Position numbers and translations under genes: made by a program. The notes under the pieces were generated by a model, which had not been told where the DNA came from, did not search any database, and saw only the letters and a list, made by a program, of their open reading frames with translations. A stretch of DNA of 64,000 nt from Enterobacter sp. CC120223-11 (lineage in GTDB: Bacteria > Pseudomonadota > Gammaproteobacteria > Enterobacterales > Enterobacteriaceae), in the NCBI RefSeq assembly GCF_900215375.1, contig NZ_OBEF01000023.1, positions 1 to 64,000 on the forward strand, in the 5' to 3' direction. Positions 1 to 10,382 of the stretch are shown here, in pieces. The stretch's first letter is position 1. Each line of letters starts with the position of its first letter.

Positions 1-19
1 AAGACGTCACCAATAAAAT

Positions 20-95
20 TGGTGGGTCGTGCAGGATTCGAACCTGCGACCAATTGATTAAAAGTCAACTGCTCTACCAACTGAGCTAACGACCC
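20..95 (-). tRNA. tRNA-Lys (anticodon TTT)
   Basis: A 76-nt tRNA on the minus strand with encoded 3' CCA, a full cloverleaf and a CTTTTAA anticodon loop reading lysine AAA/AAG. It is identical in sequence to the two other lysine tRNAs in this cluster. In E. coli the matching locus downstream of cpoB is the lysT-valT-lysW-valZ-lysYZQ cluster; which member this is cannot be told, because the window cuts the cluster. Confidence 0.97.
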
Positions 96-161
96 ATTGG
101 GTGTTGCTTCGAAGAGGTACTGCTGAATACTCGGCACCAATTAATAAACAGAGTTAAAAAT

Positions 162-261
162 TGGTGGGTCGTGCAGGATGACTCGACTAACGTCTCGCCC
201 TTCGGGCCGTTGCTGAAGCAACGTTATCCTTCACGCTTTACACTCGATTTCACCAAAATAT
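162..261 (-). repeat. rtT-like spacer with partial tRNA-Lys 3' end
   Basis: On the minus strand, tRNA-Lys (262-337) is followed by an 82-bp spacer and then an 18-bp exact copy of the tRNA-Lys 3' end including CCA (162-179), with no tRNA body. The spacer holds a GC-rich hairpin (CGGCCCGAAGGGCG) and a GCGTGAAGGATAACG motif. This is the arrangement described for the E. coli tyrT operon, where rtT repeats each carry about 19 bp of tRNA 3' end. It was probably made by unequal recombination between tRNA copies. Whether a stable RNA is released is unknown. Confidence 0.6.
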
Positions 262-337
262 TGGTGGGTCGTGCAGGATTCGAACCTGCGACCAATTGAT
301 TAAAAGTCAACTGCTCTACCAACTGAGCTAACGACCC
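262..337 (-). tRNA. tRNA-Lys (anticodon TTT)
   Basis: A 76-nt lysine tRNA with encoded CCA, identical to the copies at 20-95 and 454-529. It is three bases downstream of tRNA-Val, so both must be cut from one precursor. Confidence 0.97.
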
Positions 338-340
338 GAG

Positions 341-416
341 TGGTGGGTGATGACGGGATCGAACCGCCGACCCCCTCCTTGTAAGGGAGGTGCTCTCCCA
401 GCTGAGCTAATCACCC
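341..416 (-). tRNA. tRNA-Val (anticodon TAC)
   Basis: A 76-nt valine tRNA on the minus strand. The anticodon loop reads TAC, flanked by a GC-rich anticodon stem (CTCCC/GGGAG), and the 3' CCA is encoded. It lies between two lysine tRNAs, as in the E. coli lysT-valT cluster. Confidence 0.97.
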
Positions 417-453
417 GATACTACGCTGGATACTTCTTACTAACTGAAGTTAG

Positions 454-529
454 TGGTGGGTCGTGCAGGATTCGAACCTGCGACCAATTGATTAAAAGTC
501 AACTGCTCTACCAACTGAGCTAACGACCC
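454..529 (-). tRNA. lysT: tRNA-Lys (anticodon TTT)
   Basis: First tRNA of the cluster in the direction of transcription, 76 nt with encoded CCA and a TTT anticodon. Its position next to cpoB matches E. coli lysT; the symbol is by position only, since the copies are identical. Confidence 0.93.
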
Positions 530-580
530 ACTATTTTCGCGGCTTTCAGGATGTTTGATATCCCTTGGCAACGGCGGCAT

Positions 581-608
581 ATATTACTGGTTTCAGATTT
601 CAGCGCAA
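581..608 (-). promoter_or_regulatory. Promoter of the tRNA cluster
   Basis: Minus strand: -35 TTGCGC, a 16-bp spacer, and -10 TAATAT, followed by a GC-rich discriminator (GCCGCCG). That discriminator is typical of stable-RNA promoters under stringent control. It sits about 50 bp before the first tRNA. Confidence 0.55.
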
Positions 609-694
609 CAAATTTTTCTAAGAAAAAACGCTAAGTGCTTATGATTCATGCGGCATGACCAGAAAGAGTGCAATTTCAGGTCATGCCATGAGCA

Positions 695-1489
695 TCAGAG
701 CCCACTCAGGCGTTTTTGCGCCTGTTTGGCCCCTTCGGTGCCGGGATACTTCGCGACCACCTGCTGATAAACCGCTTTGGCTTTCGCAGTGTCACCTTTG
801 TCCTGCATGATTACGCCAACTTTAAACATGGCGTCAGCAGCTTTCGGAGATTTCGGGTAATTTTTCACCACGGAGGCGAAATAGAACGCCGCATCATCTT
901 TTTTACCCTTGTTGTAATTCAGCTGTCCGAGCCAGTAGTTGGCATTCGGCTGATAAGTTGAATCAGGGTACTTTTTGACGAAGGCCTGGAATGCGGCAAT
1001 CGCATCATCCTGGCGCGAGGCATCCTTCACCAGCGCGATAGCGGCGTTGTAATCCGTATTGGCATCACCGCTTTGTACCGGCGCGCCTGACGCCGCAGCG
1101 CCCGCTGCTGGTGCCGCAGTGGCCGCAGCAGCCCCACTCTGGTCGCCCGTCGTGGATGGCGTCTGAGCCGCATTAGCGCCGCTGCTCATCCCATCCAGCT
1201 GTGACTGAATCTGCTTCTGGCGATCGACCGCCTGATTAAGCTGATACTGACTTTCCTGGATTTGACCACGCAGGGCGTCAATGTCGGCCTGGTTGTCCTG
1301 GAGTTGCTGCTGGAGTTGGGTCAAAAGTTGACTGTGAGCGTTGGAAATACGCTCGAGTTGAGTGACGCGGTCTTCGACCGAGCCTGAGCCGACACTACTG
1401 ATTGGCGCCTGAGCATTAGCGGCCCAGGGGGCCGCTATGCCAACCAGTAACGACAGACTCAACAGGTGATGTCTGAAGTTACTGCTCAT
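695..1489 (-). CDS. cpoB: Cell division coordinator CpoB
   Basis: Periplasmic protein (264 aa) that links peptidoglycan synthesis by PBP1B/LpoB to Tol-driven outer-membrane constriction at the division septum. A signal peptide ends near residue 26 (ANA-QAPI). A coiled coil runs from about 40 to 100 (trimerisation region). An Ala/Gly/Ser-rich linker covers about 105-140, then TPR repeats run to the C-terminus (motifs around FVKKYPDS and VVKNYPKS). It is the last gene of the tol-pal operon, 9 bp after pal. The hydrophilic linker is the part most likely to differ between genera. Confidence 0.96.
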   Translation of the reverse strand: MSSNFRHHLLSLSLLVGIAAPWAANAQAPISSVGSGSVEDRVTQLERISNAHSQLLTQLQQQLQDNQADIDALRGQIQESQYQLNQAVDRQKQIQSQLDGMSSGANAAQTPSTTGDQSGAAAATAAPAAGAAASGAPVQSGDANTDYNAAIALVKDASRQDDAIAAFQAFVKKYPDSTYQPNANYWLGQLNYNKGKKDDAAFYFASVVKNYPKSPKAADAMFKVGVIMQDKGDTAKAKAVYQQVVAKYPGTEGAKQAQKRLSGL

Positions 1490-1498
1490 GCAATTCTC

Positions 1499-2044
<546 letters not shown>

Positions 2045-2054
2045 TTAATTATTA

Positions 2055-3347
2055 TTACAGATACGGCGACCAGGCAGGGAATTTGACCTGTCCATCAGTT
2101 GCCGGAAGACGCGCTTTGAAACGCCCATCTGTAGAAACCAGATTCAGCACAGATCCCATCCCCTGAGAAGAGCTGTAGATAACCATTGTGCCGTTCGGTG
2201 CCAGACTTGGCGTTTCATCCAGGAACGTTGACGACAGAACCTGTACGCCACCCGCTGCCAGATCTTGTTTGGCGATGTGCTGCTGGCCGTTGGCCGAGCT
2301 CACCATCACCATAAACTTACCGTCGGCGCTCACATCAGCATCCTGGTTCTGAGAACCTTCCCAGGAAATACGCTGCGGAGTACCGCCGTTAACATTAACT
2401 TTATACACCTGCGGACGACCGGCCTGGTCTGAAGTAAAGGCCAGATTCTGGCTGTCCGGGAACCAGCTTGGTTCGGTGTTGTTGCTACGACCCGTTGTCA
2501 CCTGGCTAATCTGCCCAGAGCCCAGGTTCATTACGTACAGCTGCAGGCTACCGGTTTTCGACAGCGCAAACGCAAGCTTAGAACCGTCTGGAGAGAAGGT
2601 TGGCGCGCCGTTGTGCTGCGGGAAGGAAGCAACCTGACGGATAGCACCGTTGGCCAGCGTCTGGATAACCAGCGCCGAACGACCGCTTTCGAAGGTCACG
2701 TAGGCCAGTTTAGACCCGTCCGGAGACCACGCCGGAGACATCAGCGGCTGTGGAGAACGGTGAACCACGAACTGGTTGTAGCCGTCGTAGTCGGACACGC
2801 GCAGCTCATACGGGAACTGACCGCCGTTGGTCTGCACCACATAAGCGATACGGGTACGGAAGGCACCTTTGATACCGGTCAGCTTCTCGAACACTTCGTC
2901 ACTGGCAGTGTGACCGGCATAGCGCAGCCACTGCTTGTTCACTTTGTAAGAGTTCTGCGCCAGAACGGTACCTGGTGCACCACCGGTGTCCACCAGCTGG
3001 TAAGCGACGGTGTAAGAGCCGTCACCGTTAGGCGTCACCTGGCCGACAACAACGGCGTCAATACCGAGCGCAGACCATGCCGCAGGCTGAACTTCCTGAG
3101 CCGAGCCCGGCTGCTGAGGCAGGCGAGAACGGTCCAGTGGATTGAATTTACCGCTGTTGCGCAGGTCAGCCGCAACAATGCCGCCCACATCTTCAGGTGC
3201 CGCACCTGGCCCGGCCCATTTGAATGGCGCCACGCCGATTGGGCGTGCCGAGTCCACCCCTTGGGTTATCTCGATACGTACTTCTGCATGCAGCGCCGCT
3301 GCAAACAGCATCAGAAAACCAAATGCTACTTTTAATGCCTGCTTCAT
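2055..3347 (-). CDS. tolB: Tol-Pal system protein TolB
   Basis: Periplasmic protein (430 aa) of the Tol-Pal complex; it shuttles between Pal and TolA to retrieve Pal during constriction. A signal peptide ends near residue 21 (LHA-EVRIE), an N-terminal domain with the TolA-binding segment follows, then a six-bladed beta-propeller from about 170 on, with repeated SPDGSKLA-type blade motifs. Two ATGs are adjacent; the second is preferred because AGGGAG lies five bases before it and only two before the first. Confidence 0.97.
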   Translation of the reverse strand: MKQALKVAFGFLMLFAAALHAEVRIEITQGVDSARPIGVAPFKWAGPGAAPEDVGGIVAADLRNSGKFNPLDRSRLPQQPGSAQEVQPAAWSALGIDAVVVGQVTPNGDGSYTVAYQLVDTGGAPGTVLAQNSYKVNKQWLRYAGHTASDEVFEKLTGIKGAFRTRIAYVVQTNGGQFPYELRVSDYDGYNQFVVHRSPQPLMSPAWSPDGSKLAYVTFESGRSALVIQTLANGAIRQVASFPQHNGAPTFSPDGSKLAFALSKTGSLQLYVMNLGSGQISQVTTGRSNNTEPSWFPDSQNLAFTSDQAGRPQVYKVNVNGGTPQRISWEGSQNQDADVSADGKFMVMVSSANGQQHIAKQDLAAGGVQVLSSTFLDETPSLAPNGTMVIYSSSQGMGSVLNLVSTDGRFKARLPATDGQVKFPAWSPYL

Positions 3348-3478
3348 CATATCTCCCTTATCCAGGCGGAAAGCCCACGATAATTTAGCAGAATGTTAAC
3401 AAACTCAAATACACAAAACTACCAAAACCCTGTGACCAGCCTGGTACATTTTTCCCCGTTTGCGCGAGGAAATTTGCC

Positions 3479-4723
3479 TTAAGGTTTGAAGTCCAGCGGC
3501 GCATTTTTGAACACTTCATACACGGCATCTGATGGCGGTTTAGGGAACCGTGCCTGTCGTGCTGCAGCCAGTGCCGCAGTGCAGAGCGCCGGATCGCCGC
3601 CTTCAGAGGTGATATTGGCTAACGTACCGTCCGTATTCAGCTTAATGCGCAGCGTACACACTTTGCCTGCGTAAGAAGATGCATCATAAAAACGACTCTC
3701 AATGGCCGCTTTTATCTGTCCGGCATAGTTGCTGATATCCGCGCCTGAAGCGCCGTTGTTCTTAGTGTTACCGCTCCCGGCTGCGGCGGCATTGTTTCCT
3801 TTCGCCCCACCACCGGTTTTCGGCGCATTCTTACCCGAGCTGAGATCGCCCAGCAGGTCGTCAACGCCTGATGCATCTTTGGCTTCTGCTGCTTTCTTCG
3901 CTGCGGCGGCTTTTGCTGCTGCGGCTTTATCAGCGGCGGCCTTCTCTGCTGCTGCTTTCTTGGCTGCAGCCTTCTCGGCCGCGGCTTTGTCTGCGGCGGC
4001 TTTATCGGCTGCCGCTTTTTCAGCTGCTTTTTCAGCTGCTTTTGCTTCGGCTGCTTTCTCAGCGGCTGCTGCTTTCTTCGCTGCATCCGCCGCTGCTTTT
4101 TTCTCAGCGTCCTGCTGAGCTTTTTTCGCTGCTTCGGCTTCAGCTTTCTTCTGAGCGTCAGCTGCGGCTTTGGCGGCTTCCGCCTCGGCTTTCTTCTGAG
4201 CATCCGCCGCCGCTTTCTTCGCGGCTTCGGCTGCAACTTTCGCCTGGGCATCTGCTTTGGCTTTCGCCAGCGCCTCCGCTTTCACGGCGGCCTCTTCAGC
4301 CTGCTTCTGCTGCTCCTGAGCCTGCTTAGCCGCCTGCTCTGCTTGTTTTTGCGCATCAGCCTGCTTAGCGGCTTCTTCCTGTGCCTTCAGGCGATCCTGT
4401 TCGAGCTGCTTCAGATGCTCCTGCTCAGCGGCCTGCTTCTCGCGCATCTCTTCCGCCTGCTGCTGCGCCTGCTTTTCGCGCTGCTCTTCGGCACGACGAG
4501 CGCTGGCCTGCTGGTTCTGCTGACGGTTGTAGTTCTGTACGACCGCTCCCGGATCGACCATCACCGCGTCAATAGAAGAGCCACCGCCCCCGCCTGCCGA
4601 AGCCTCTATATGCTCGTCGAACGAACTCCAAATCAGCAGTGCAATCAGGATGATATGCAGGACGACTGAAATGATGATCGCGCGTTTAAGCTTTTCGTTT
4701 TGTTGGTCGGTTGCCTTTGACAC
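3479..4723 (-). CDS. tolA: Cell envelope integrity protein TolA
   Basis: Inner-membrane protein (414 aa) that carries proton-motive energy from TolQR across the periplasm to TolB/Pal, and is exploited by group A colicins and filamentous phage. One TM helix lies at about 14-34 (IIISVVLHIILIALLIW). A very long Ala/Lys/Glu helical domain II covers about 65-290, and the globular domain III about 320-414. Domain II consists of near-repeats of KKAAADAQKKAEAEAAK; such low-complexity DNA is prone to length change. It starts 36 bp after tolR. Confidence 0.97.
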   Translation of the reverse strand: MSKATDQQNEKLKRAIIISVVLHIILIALLIWSSFDEHIEASAGGGGGSSIDAVMVDPGAVVQNYNRQQNQQASARRAEEQREKQAQQQAEEMREKQAAEQEHLKQLEQDRLKAQEEAAKQADAQKQAEQAAKQAQEQQKQAEEAAVKAEALAKAKADAQAKVAAEAAKKAAADAQKKAEAEAAKAAADAQKKAEAEAAKKAQQDAEKKAAADAAKKAAAAEKAAEAKAAEKAAEKAAADKAAADKAAAEKAAAKKAAAEKAAADKAAAAKAAAAKKAAEAKDASGVDDLLGDLSSGKNAPKTGGGAKGNNAAAAGSGNTKNNGASGADISNYAGQIKAAIESRFYDASSYAGKVCTLRIKLNTDGTLANITSEGGDPALCTAALAAARQARFPKPPSDAVYEVFKNAPLDFKP

Positions 4724-4759
4724 TCTCGGTTCCCAAAAACTGTTAGCCTGCTAGCCGGG

Positions 4760-5185
4760 TCAGATTGGCTGGGTCATTAAACCCACTGATTTCACGCCCG
4801 CGCTGTGTAACAGGTTTAGCGCTTTAATGATTTCATCGTACGGCACATCTTTCGCACCACCGATCAGGAAGATCGTCTTCGGATTCGCCTGCAGTCGACG
4901 CTGAGCTTCAGCAACGACCTGCTCAGGCGGCAGCTGTGGCATCTTGTCCGGACCGACATTGACGCTGTACTGCCCTACTCCCGACACTTCCACAATCACC
5001 GGCGGATCGTCATTGGTGCTGACGGCCTGCGATTCGGTCGCATCTGGCAGATTCACATCCACGCTCTGCGAAATGATCGGCGCTGTCGCCATGAAGATCA
5101 GCAGCAGCACCAGCAGCACATCCAGCAACGGAACGATGTTAATTTCGGACTTCAGTTCACGACGTCCGCGTCCACGTCTGGCCAT
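4760..5185 (-). CDS. tolR: Tol-Pal system protein TolR
   Basis: Inner-membrane protein (141 aa) of the ExbD/TolR family. With TolQ it forms the proton-driven motor that energises TolA. A single TM helix at about 18-38 (VPLLDVLLVLLLIFMATAP) contains the conserved proton-conducting Asp (LLDV). The periplasmic domain ends with LHSAGVKSVGLMTQPI. It begins three bases after tolQ, so the two are translationally close. Confidence 0.97.
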   Translation of the reverse strand: MARRGRGRRELKSEINIVPLLDVLLVLLLIFMATAPIISQSVDVNLPDATESQAVSTNDDPPVIVEVSGVGQYSVNVGPDKMPQLPPEQVVAEAQRRLQANPKTIFLIGGAKDVPYDEIIKALNLLHSAGVKSVGLMTQPI

Positions 5186-5188
5186 GGT

Positions 5189-6282
<1,094 letters not shown>

Positions 6283-6389
6283 TTTACATCCCGGTAATGC
6301 AAAAAAGATTTAGGGCTTTCAAACTTCGCTACTATACGCGCGGCAATGATGGTTTGGAATGGGGGAAAGTAAACGGAGAGTAAATTTTT

Positions 6390-6409
6390 ATGGGCTTGAA
6401 CAAGCCCAT
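6390..6409 (-). other. Stem-loop between ybgE and ybgC
   Basis: A perfect inverted repeat (ATGGGCTTG, AA, CAAGCCCAT) just after the ybgE stop. On the minus strand it is followed by A-rich rather than T-rich sequence, so it is not a standard terminator. It may stabilise the cyd mRNA 3' end or be a weak attenuator before the tol operon. Confidence 0.4.
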
Positions 6410-6432
6410 AGCGATTAACGGATGTTTCTGAA

Positions 6433-6726
6433 TCAGGCGTAGAAGAAAATCAGCCCGGCGAGAAGAACCAGGTCGGCCAGCAGTGGGCAGAATATCCCCT
6501 GCCAGTGAATGGCCTTTGGACGAAAACCGACGCCATGAATGACGCCTGCACACACCGCCCACATGATCAGGAAGCCATGCCAAATTTCAAGCGCGCTGGT
6601 TTTCGCCGCAAAGCGTGACGGGTCCCAGAAGATGCAGCCTGCCAGCACCAGCGCCATCAGTAACGAAAGGGCCCTTAAAGGGCCCTTATCCATTACCGCA
6701 TACAGCGTTGCGATAATTTTGGTCAT
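6433..6726 (-). CDS. ybgE: Cyd operon membrane protein YbgE
   Basis: Small inner-membrane protein (97 aa) with three predicted TM helices (about 18-33, 46-65 and 78-96), always found downstream of cydABX. Its function is uncertain; an assembly or accessory role for bd oxidase is inferred from position only. Its start shares one base with the cydX stop (TAATG). The coding sequence contains a short palindrome of AAGGGCCCTT repeats near 6668-6688. Confidence 0.92.
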   Translation of the reverse strand: MTKIIATLYAVMDKGPLRALSLLMALVLAGCIFWDPSRFAAKTSALEIWHGFLIMWAVCAGVIHGVGFRPKAIHWQGIFCPLLADLVLLAGLIFFYA

Positions 6727-6833
6727 TAATGATCTTCTTTTTGTCCGGATTCGACGTGCTCAAGCGCCAGGGCGGTGATCACGCCGAATGCACAAGCCAG
6801 AAGCGTTCCCAGAATCCATGCGAAGTACCACAT
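6726..6833 (-). CDS. cydX: Cytochrome bd-I oxidase small subunit CydX
   Basis: A 35-residue single-TM protein beginning MWYFAWILGTLLACAFGV and ending EDH. It is a structural subunit of cytochrome bd-I that stabilises the haem centres of CydA. The start ATG is 14 bp after cydB and preceded by GGAG. The TAATG overlap couples it to ybgE. Length and sequence match the family closely. Confidence 0.96.
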   Translation of the reverse strand: MWYFAWILGTLLACAFGVITALALEHVESGQKEDH

Positions 6834-6847
6834 ATCTTGCTCCTTAC

Positions 6848-7987
6848 TCAGTACAGGGAATGGGTGTTGCGTTCGATGTCTTCTTTAGTGATACGACCGA
6901 ACATTTTCCAGTAACACCAGGTGGTGTAGAGCAGGATAATCGGTACGAACACCATCGCCGCGTAGGTCATCACATTCAGCGTCAGCTGGCTGGAGGTCGC
7001 ATCCCACATGGTCAGGCTCACGTTCATCATCGTGCTTGAAGGCATAATGAACGGGAACATAGCGATACCTGCGGTCAGGATGATGCAGGCCAGCGTCAGT
7101 GAGGAGAACAGGAACGCCCAGGCGCCCTTCTCCGCACGTGAAGTGACGATGGTCAGCAGTGGCAACACCACGCCCAGCGCCGGAATCGCCCACAGGGCTG
7201 GCATGTTGTTGAAGTTCACCATCCAGGCACCCGCTTCACGCACCACTTCTTTGGTCAGTGGGTTTGATGCAGCATGATGATCGAGAACCGATTTCACCAC
7301 GTAGCCATCAATGCCGTAGTAAACCCAAACGCCCGCCAGGGCGAAGCACACCAGAGTCGCCAGCGCCGCCACCTGAGAAACGGTACGCGTGCGCAGATGC
7401 AGTTCGCCGACGGTACGCATTTGCAGATAAGTTGCGCCCTGCGTCAGGATCATCGCCACACTCACGATCCCTGCCAGCAGGCCAAACGGGTTCAGCAGCT
7501 GGAAGAAATTACCGGTGTAGTAGAGGCGCAGATACTCGTCCACGTGGAACGGCACGCCCTGCAGCAGGTTGCCGAAAGCCACACCAATCACCAGCGGCGG
7601 TACAAAGCTGCCGATGAAAATGCCCCAGTCCCACAGGTTACGCCAGCGGGTGTCTTCAATCTTCGAACGGTAGTCGAAACCAACCGGACGGAAGAATAAA
7701 GACGCCAGCACCAGAATCATCGCCACATAGAAGCCGGAGAAGGCAGCGGCATAGACCATCGGCCAGGCAGCGAACAGCGCACCACCAGCGGTGATCAGCC
7801 ACACCTGGTTTCCGTCCCAGTGCGGGGCGATGGAGTTGATCATAATTCGACGCTCGGTGTCATTACGACCGAGGAAACGGGTGAGCATGCCCACCCCCAT
7901 GTCGAAACCATCGGCAACCGCAAAACCGATCAGCAGAATGCCAATCAGCAGCCACCAGATAAAACGCAATACTTCATAATCGAACAT
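6848..7987 (-). CDS. cydB: Cytochrome bd-I ubiquinol oxidase subunit II
   Basis: Inner-membrane subunit (379 aa) of the high-affinity bd-I terminal oxidase. About eight to nine TM helices, starting with FIWWLLIGILLIGFAVADGFDMGVG, a segment with conserved acidic residues. It pairs with CydA for complex stability and proton access. It lies 15 bp after cydA. Confidence 0.97.
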   Translation of the reverse strand: MFDYEVLRFIWWLLIGILLIGFAVADGFDMGVGMLTRFLGRNDTERRIMINSIAPHWDGNQVWLITAGGALFAAWPMVYAAAFSGFYVAMILVLASLFFRPVGFDYRSKIEDTRWRNLWDWGIFIGSFVPPLVIGVAFGNLLQGVPFHVDEYLRLYYTGNFFQLLNPFGLLAGIVSVAMILTQGATYLQMRTVGELHLRTRTVSQVAALATLVCFALAGVWVYYGIDGYVVKSVLDHHAASNPLTKEVVREAGAWMVNFNNMPALWAIPALGVVLPLLTIVTSRAEKGAWAFLFSSLTLACIILTAGIAMFPFIMPSSTMMNVSLTMWDATSSQLTLNVMTYAAMVFVPIILLYTTWCYWKMFGRITKEDIERNTHSLY

Positions 7988-8002
7988 TTGACGACTCCTG
8001 TC

Positions 8003-9571
8003 TTAGCGTGCCGGCTGACCAGACACCGGGGTCTGCTCAAAATGGTAACGACCGGTTTTCAGGCTGCTTGGACCCAGACGCGCAAACTTGAACATCAGGA
8101 ACATTTCAGCCACCAGGAACACGGTGTACAGGCCGCAAATCAGCAACATCGAGAAGATGAGATCGCCTGCGGTCAGCGAAGAGTTCGCCACGGCTGTCGG
8201 CAATACTTCACCAATGGCCCAGGGTTGGCGGCCATATTCCGCAACGAACCAGCCCGACTCAATCGCAATCCACGGCAGCGGGATGCCATACAGGCAGACG
8301 CGCAGCAGCCATTTTTTGCTGCCGATGCGGTTACGAATCACCGTCCAGAAGCAGGCCGCGATGATGCCCAGCATCAGAATGCCGCAGGCCACCATGATAC
8401 GAAACGCAAAGTACAGAGGCGCAACGCGTGGTATAGAGTCTTTCGTTGCCTGCTGGATCTGTGCTTCCGTCGCGTCAGAGACATTCGGCGTGTAGCGTTT
8501 CAGCAGTAGACCGTAACCGAGGTCTTTTTTCACATCGTTGAATTCGTTACGCACGGACTGATCTGCGGAGCCAGAACGCAGCTCTTCCAGCAGCTTGTAC
8601 GCCTTCATGCCGTTGCGGATACGCTCTTCGTGCTGCGCCATCAGCTCTTTCAGGCCCGTTACCTGCTTATCAACAGAACGGGTGGCAATAATGCCCAGCG
8701 CGTAAGGAATTTGAATCTGAAGATGGTTTTTCTGCGCGTCCTGATCGGGAATACCAAACAGGGTAAAGGAAGCCGGAGCTGGCTGCGTTTCCCATTCGGC
8801 TTCGATGGCCGCCAGCTTGGTTTTCTGTACGTCGCCCATCTCGTAACCGGATTCATCACCCAGCACGATAACGGAAAGGATCGCCGCCATACCAAAGCTT
8901 GCTGCAATCGCGAAAGAGCGTTTTGCAAAAGCAAAATCACGCCCGCGCAGCATGTAGTAGGAGCTAATGCCCAGAATGAACATGGCGCCACAAACGTAGC
9001 CAGATGCCACGGTGTGGACGAATTTAACCTGAGCGACCGGGTTCAGGACGAGCTCGGAGAAGCTCACCATCTCCATACGCATGGTTTCGAAGTTGAAGTC
9101 TGATGCTACCGGGTTCTGCATCCAGCCGTTCGCGACCAGAATCCAGAGTGCGGACATGTTTGAACCCAGTGCGACGAGCCAGGTCACCGCCATATGCTGG
9201 ACTTTGCCCAGACGATCCCAGCCGAAGAAGAACAGACCTACAAAGGTGGATTCGAGGAAGAAGGCCATCAGCCCTTCGATAGCCAGCGGCGCACCGAAGA
9301 TATCGCCCACGTAGTGGGAATAGTAAGACCAGTTAGTCCCGAACTGGAACTCCATGGTCAGGCCGGTTGCCACACCCAGAGCGAAGTTGATACCAAACAA
9401 CTTGCCCCAGAACTTGGTCATATCTTTATAAATCTGTTTGCCGGAAAGGACGTAGACCGTTTCCATAATGGCCAGCAGGAACGCCATACCGAGCGTCAGT
9501 GGCACAAAAAGGAAGTGGTACATCGCGGTCAAGGCAAACTGTAAGCGCGACAGTTCGACTATATCTAACAT
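8003..9571 (-). CDS. cydA: Cytochrome bd-I ubiquinol oxidase subunit I
   Basis: Catalytic subunit (522 aa) that oxidises ubiquinol and reduces oxygen to water using haems b558, b595 and d. The axial ligand His19 is in [11 protein letters not shown]. The periplasmic Q loop lies at about 250-380, and GRQPW is conserved near the C-terminal helices. The second of two adjacent ATGs is chosen: AAGGAG is five bases upstream of it but only two from the first, and this gives the family length. It is the first gene of cydABX-ybgE, under the long upstream control region. Confidence 0.97.
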   Translation of the reverse strand: MLDIVELSRLQFALTAMYHFLFVPLTLGMAFLLAIMETVYVLSGKQIYKDMTKFWGKLFGINFALGVATGLTMEFQFGTNWSYYSHYVGDIFGAPLAIEGLMAFFLESTFVGLFFFGWDRLGKVQHMAVTWLVALGSNMSALWILVANGWMQNPVASDFNFETMRMEMVSFSELVLNPVAQVKFVHTVASGYVCGAMFILGISSYYMLRGRDFAFAKRSFAIAASFGMAAILSVIVLGDESGYEMGDVQKTKLAAIEAEWETQPAPASFTLFGIPDQDAQKNHLQIQIPYALGIIATRSVDKQVTGLKELMAQHEERIRNGMKAYKLLEELRSGSADQSVRNEFNDVKKDLGYGLLLKRYTPNVSDATEAQIQQATKDSIPRVAPLYFAFRIMVACGILMLGIIAACFWTVIRNRIGSKKWLLRVCLYGIPLPWIAIESGWFVAEYGRQPWAIGEVLPTAVANSSLTAGDLIFSMLLICGLYTVFLVAEMFLMFKFARLGPSSLKTGRYHFEQTPVSGQPAR

Positions 9572-9905
9572 CATGACTCCTTGCTCATCGCATGAAGACT
9601 CCGAGAGTGGATCCCGTTAGAGAGGATTCACACGCATGCCCCAATACAAATTGATTTGCTTCCCGCCCGCTGTCGCGCTCGTATGCGATAACGACAATGA
9701 ACAAAGGTTACAAATACGTTAATAAAAAACCCAAATTGATCCCACGAATATATTACGCCGTAAAACCCTTACAATAAACAGGTTTTTACCGAGTAAAATT
9801 TACGTTTTTCGACACTGATCAATATATAGCTAAGATGACTCATTTCGACCACTTTGATCGGCGACAATTTACCGCTTTGCGCTTCGTTTTTCCAAGCATT
9901 AGATA

Positions 9906-9919
9906 TTGATTTAAATCAA
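9906..9919. promoter_or_regulatory. FNR box (perfect consensus)
   Basis: TTGAT-TTAA-ATCAA matches the FNR consensus TTGAT-N4-ATCAA exactly. It lies about 335 bp before cydA, consistent with oxygen-responsive repression of the bd oxidase under full anaerobiosis. Confidence 0.75.
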
Positions 9920-9974
9920 TTTTACATTTCAGTGTTAATTCTGTATGCGCTTGATGATGCATAGTAAAATCAAT

Positions 9975-9994
9975 GTTAAAAATATGTTTTTAAC
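9975..9994. promoter_or_regulatory. Perfect GTTAAAAA palindrome upstream of cydA
   Basis: Inverted repeat GTTAAAAA-TATG-TTTTTAAC with 8-bp arms, between the two FNR-like boxes. The GTTAA cores resemble ArcA recognition units, though ArcA sites are usually direct repeats. The binding protein is not established. Confidence 0.4.
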
Positions 9995-10000
9995 ATGACA

Positions 10001-10014
10001 TTGACGGTTATCAA
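10001..10014. promoter_or_regulatory. Second FNR-like box
   Basis: TTGAC-GGTT-ATCAA, one mismatch from consensus, 95 bp from the perfect box. A pair of FNR sites upstream of cydA is also known in E. coli. Confidence 0.55.
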
Positions 10015-10301
10015 ATAAGAGGGAAATAGCGAGAAAGGTAATGTTTTTTTAAACCAGAGCCGCGCCGCTGGAAGTATAGCTGCGGGCAATGCCAGGGAAG
10101 CAGAGGGAGAAATAATTTTCAGGCAGATAAGTATAGTCCGTTTTTATTACATTTCATTCACTGTATTGATTTTATTAATTAACACCACTCCGTGATTATC
10201 CTCTAAAAGCAAAACGGCAACGCAGGGCATGGCCGGGTTTGTTTGCTCTTTTGTTCATCAATGCTGACGCGCCAGACAGACATGCCTGATACTCAGACCA
10301 T

Positions 10302-10327
10302 AAAAAAGGCCACTCGCTAAAGTGGCC
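10302..10327 (-). terminator. Rho-independent terminator of the sdh-suc operon
   Basis: Minus strand: GGCCACT, a six-base loop, AGTGGCC, then six T. This is a strong intrinsic terminator at the end of the nine-gene TCA transcript. Confidence 0.9.
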
Positions 10328-10353
10328 AACCATGTCGAAAACGGACATATAAA

Positions 10354-10371
10354 GCTCCCCGCACGGGGAGC
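10354..10371 (-). terminator. First hairpin after sucD
   Basis: Perfect stem GCTCCCCG/CGGGGAGC with a two-base loop, 11 bp after the sucD stop and followed by TTTATAT. It may be a partial terminator or the 5' structure of the SdhX RNA. Confidence 0.55.
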
Positions 10372-10382
10372 AGAGAGGATTA

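Larger units (their letters stand above)
9572..10301 (-). promoter_or_regulatory. Long AT-rich cydA control region
   Basis: A 730-bp gap between cydA and the sucD 3' end with no convincing gene. In E. coli mngR, mngA and mngB occupy this interval; here they are absent. The cydA-proximal half is AT-rich and carries two FNR-type boxes, a perfect palindrome and several GTTAA motifs that could serve ArcA. In E. coli, cydA has multiple promoters spread over hundreds of bases upstream under ArcA and FNR control; the same design is inferred here. Confidence 0.6.
10302..10382 (-). ncRNA. sdhX: sucD 3' UTR, probable SdhX (RybD) sRNA
   Basis: The 81 nt after the sucD stop contain two hairpins. In E. 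coli the sRNA SdhX is processed from the 3' UTR of sdhCDAB-sucABCD and ends at its terminator, so it reports TCA operon expression. Position and architecture fit. The assignment rests on synteny; the seed sequence was not compared. Confidence 0.45.

Noticed and set aside
3712-4575. Repetitive DNA in tolA as a possible CRISPR or minisatellite array
   Set aside because: The repeats translate in frame into the Ala/Lys/Glu helix typical of TolA domain II; there are no unique spacers.
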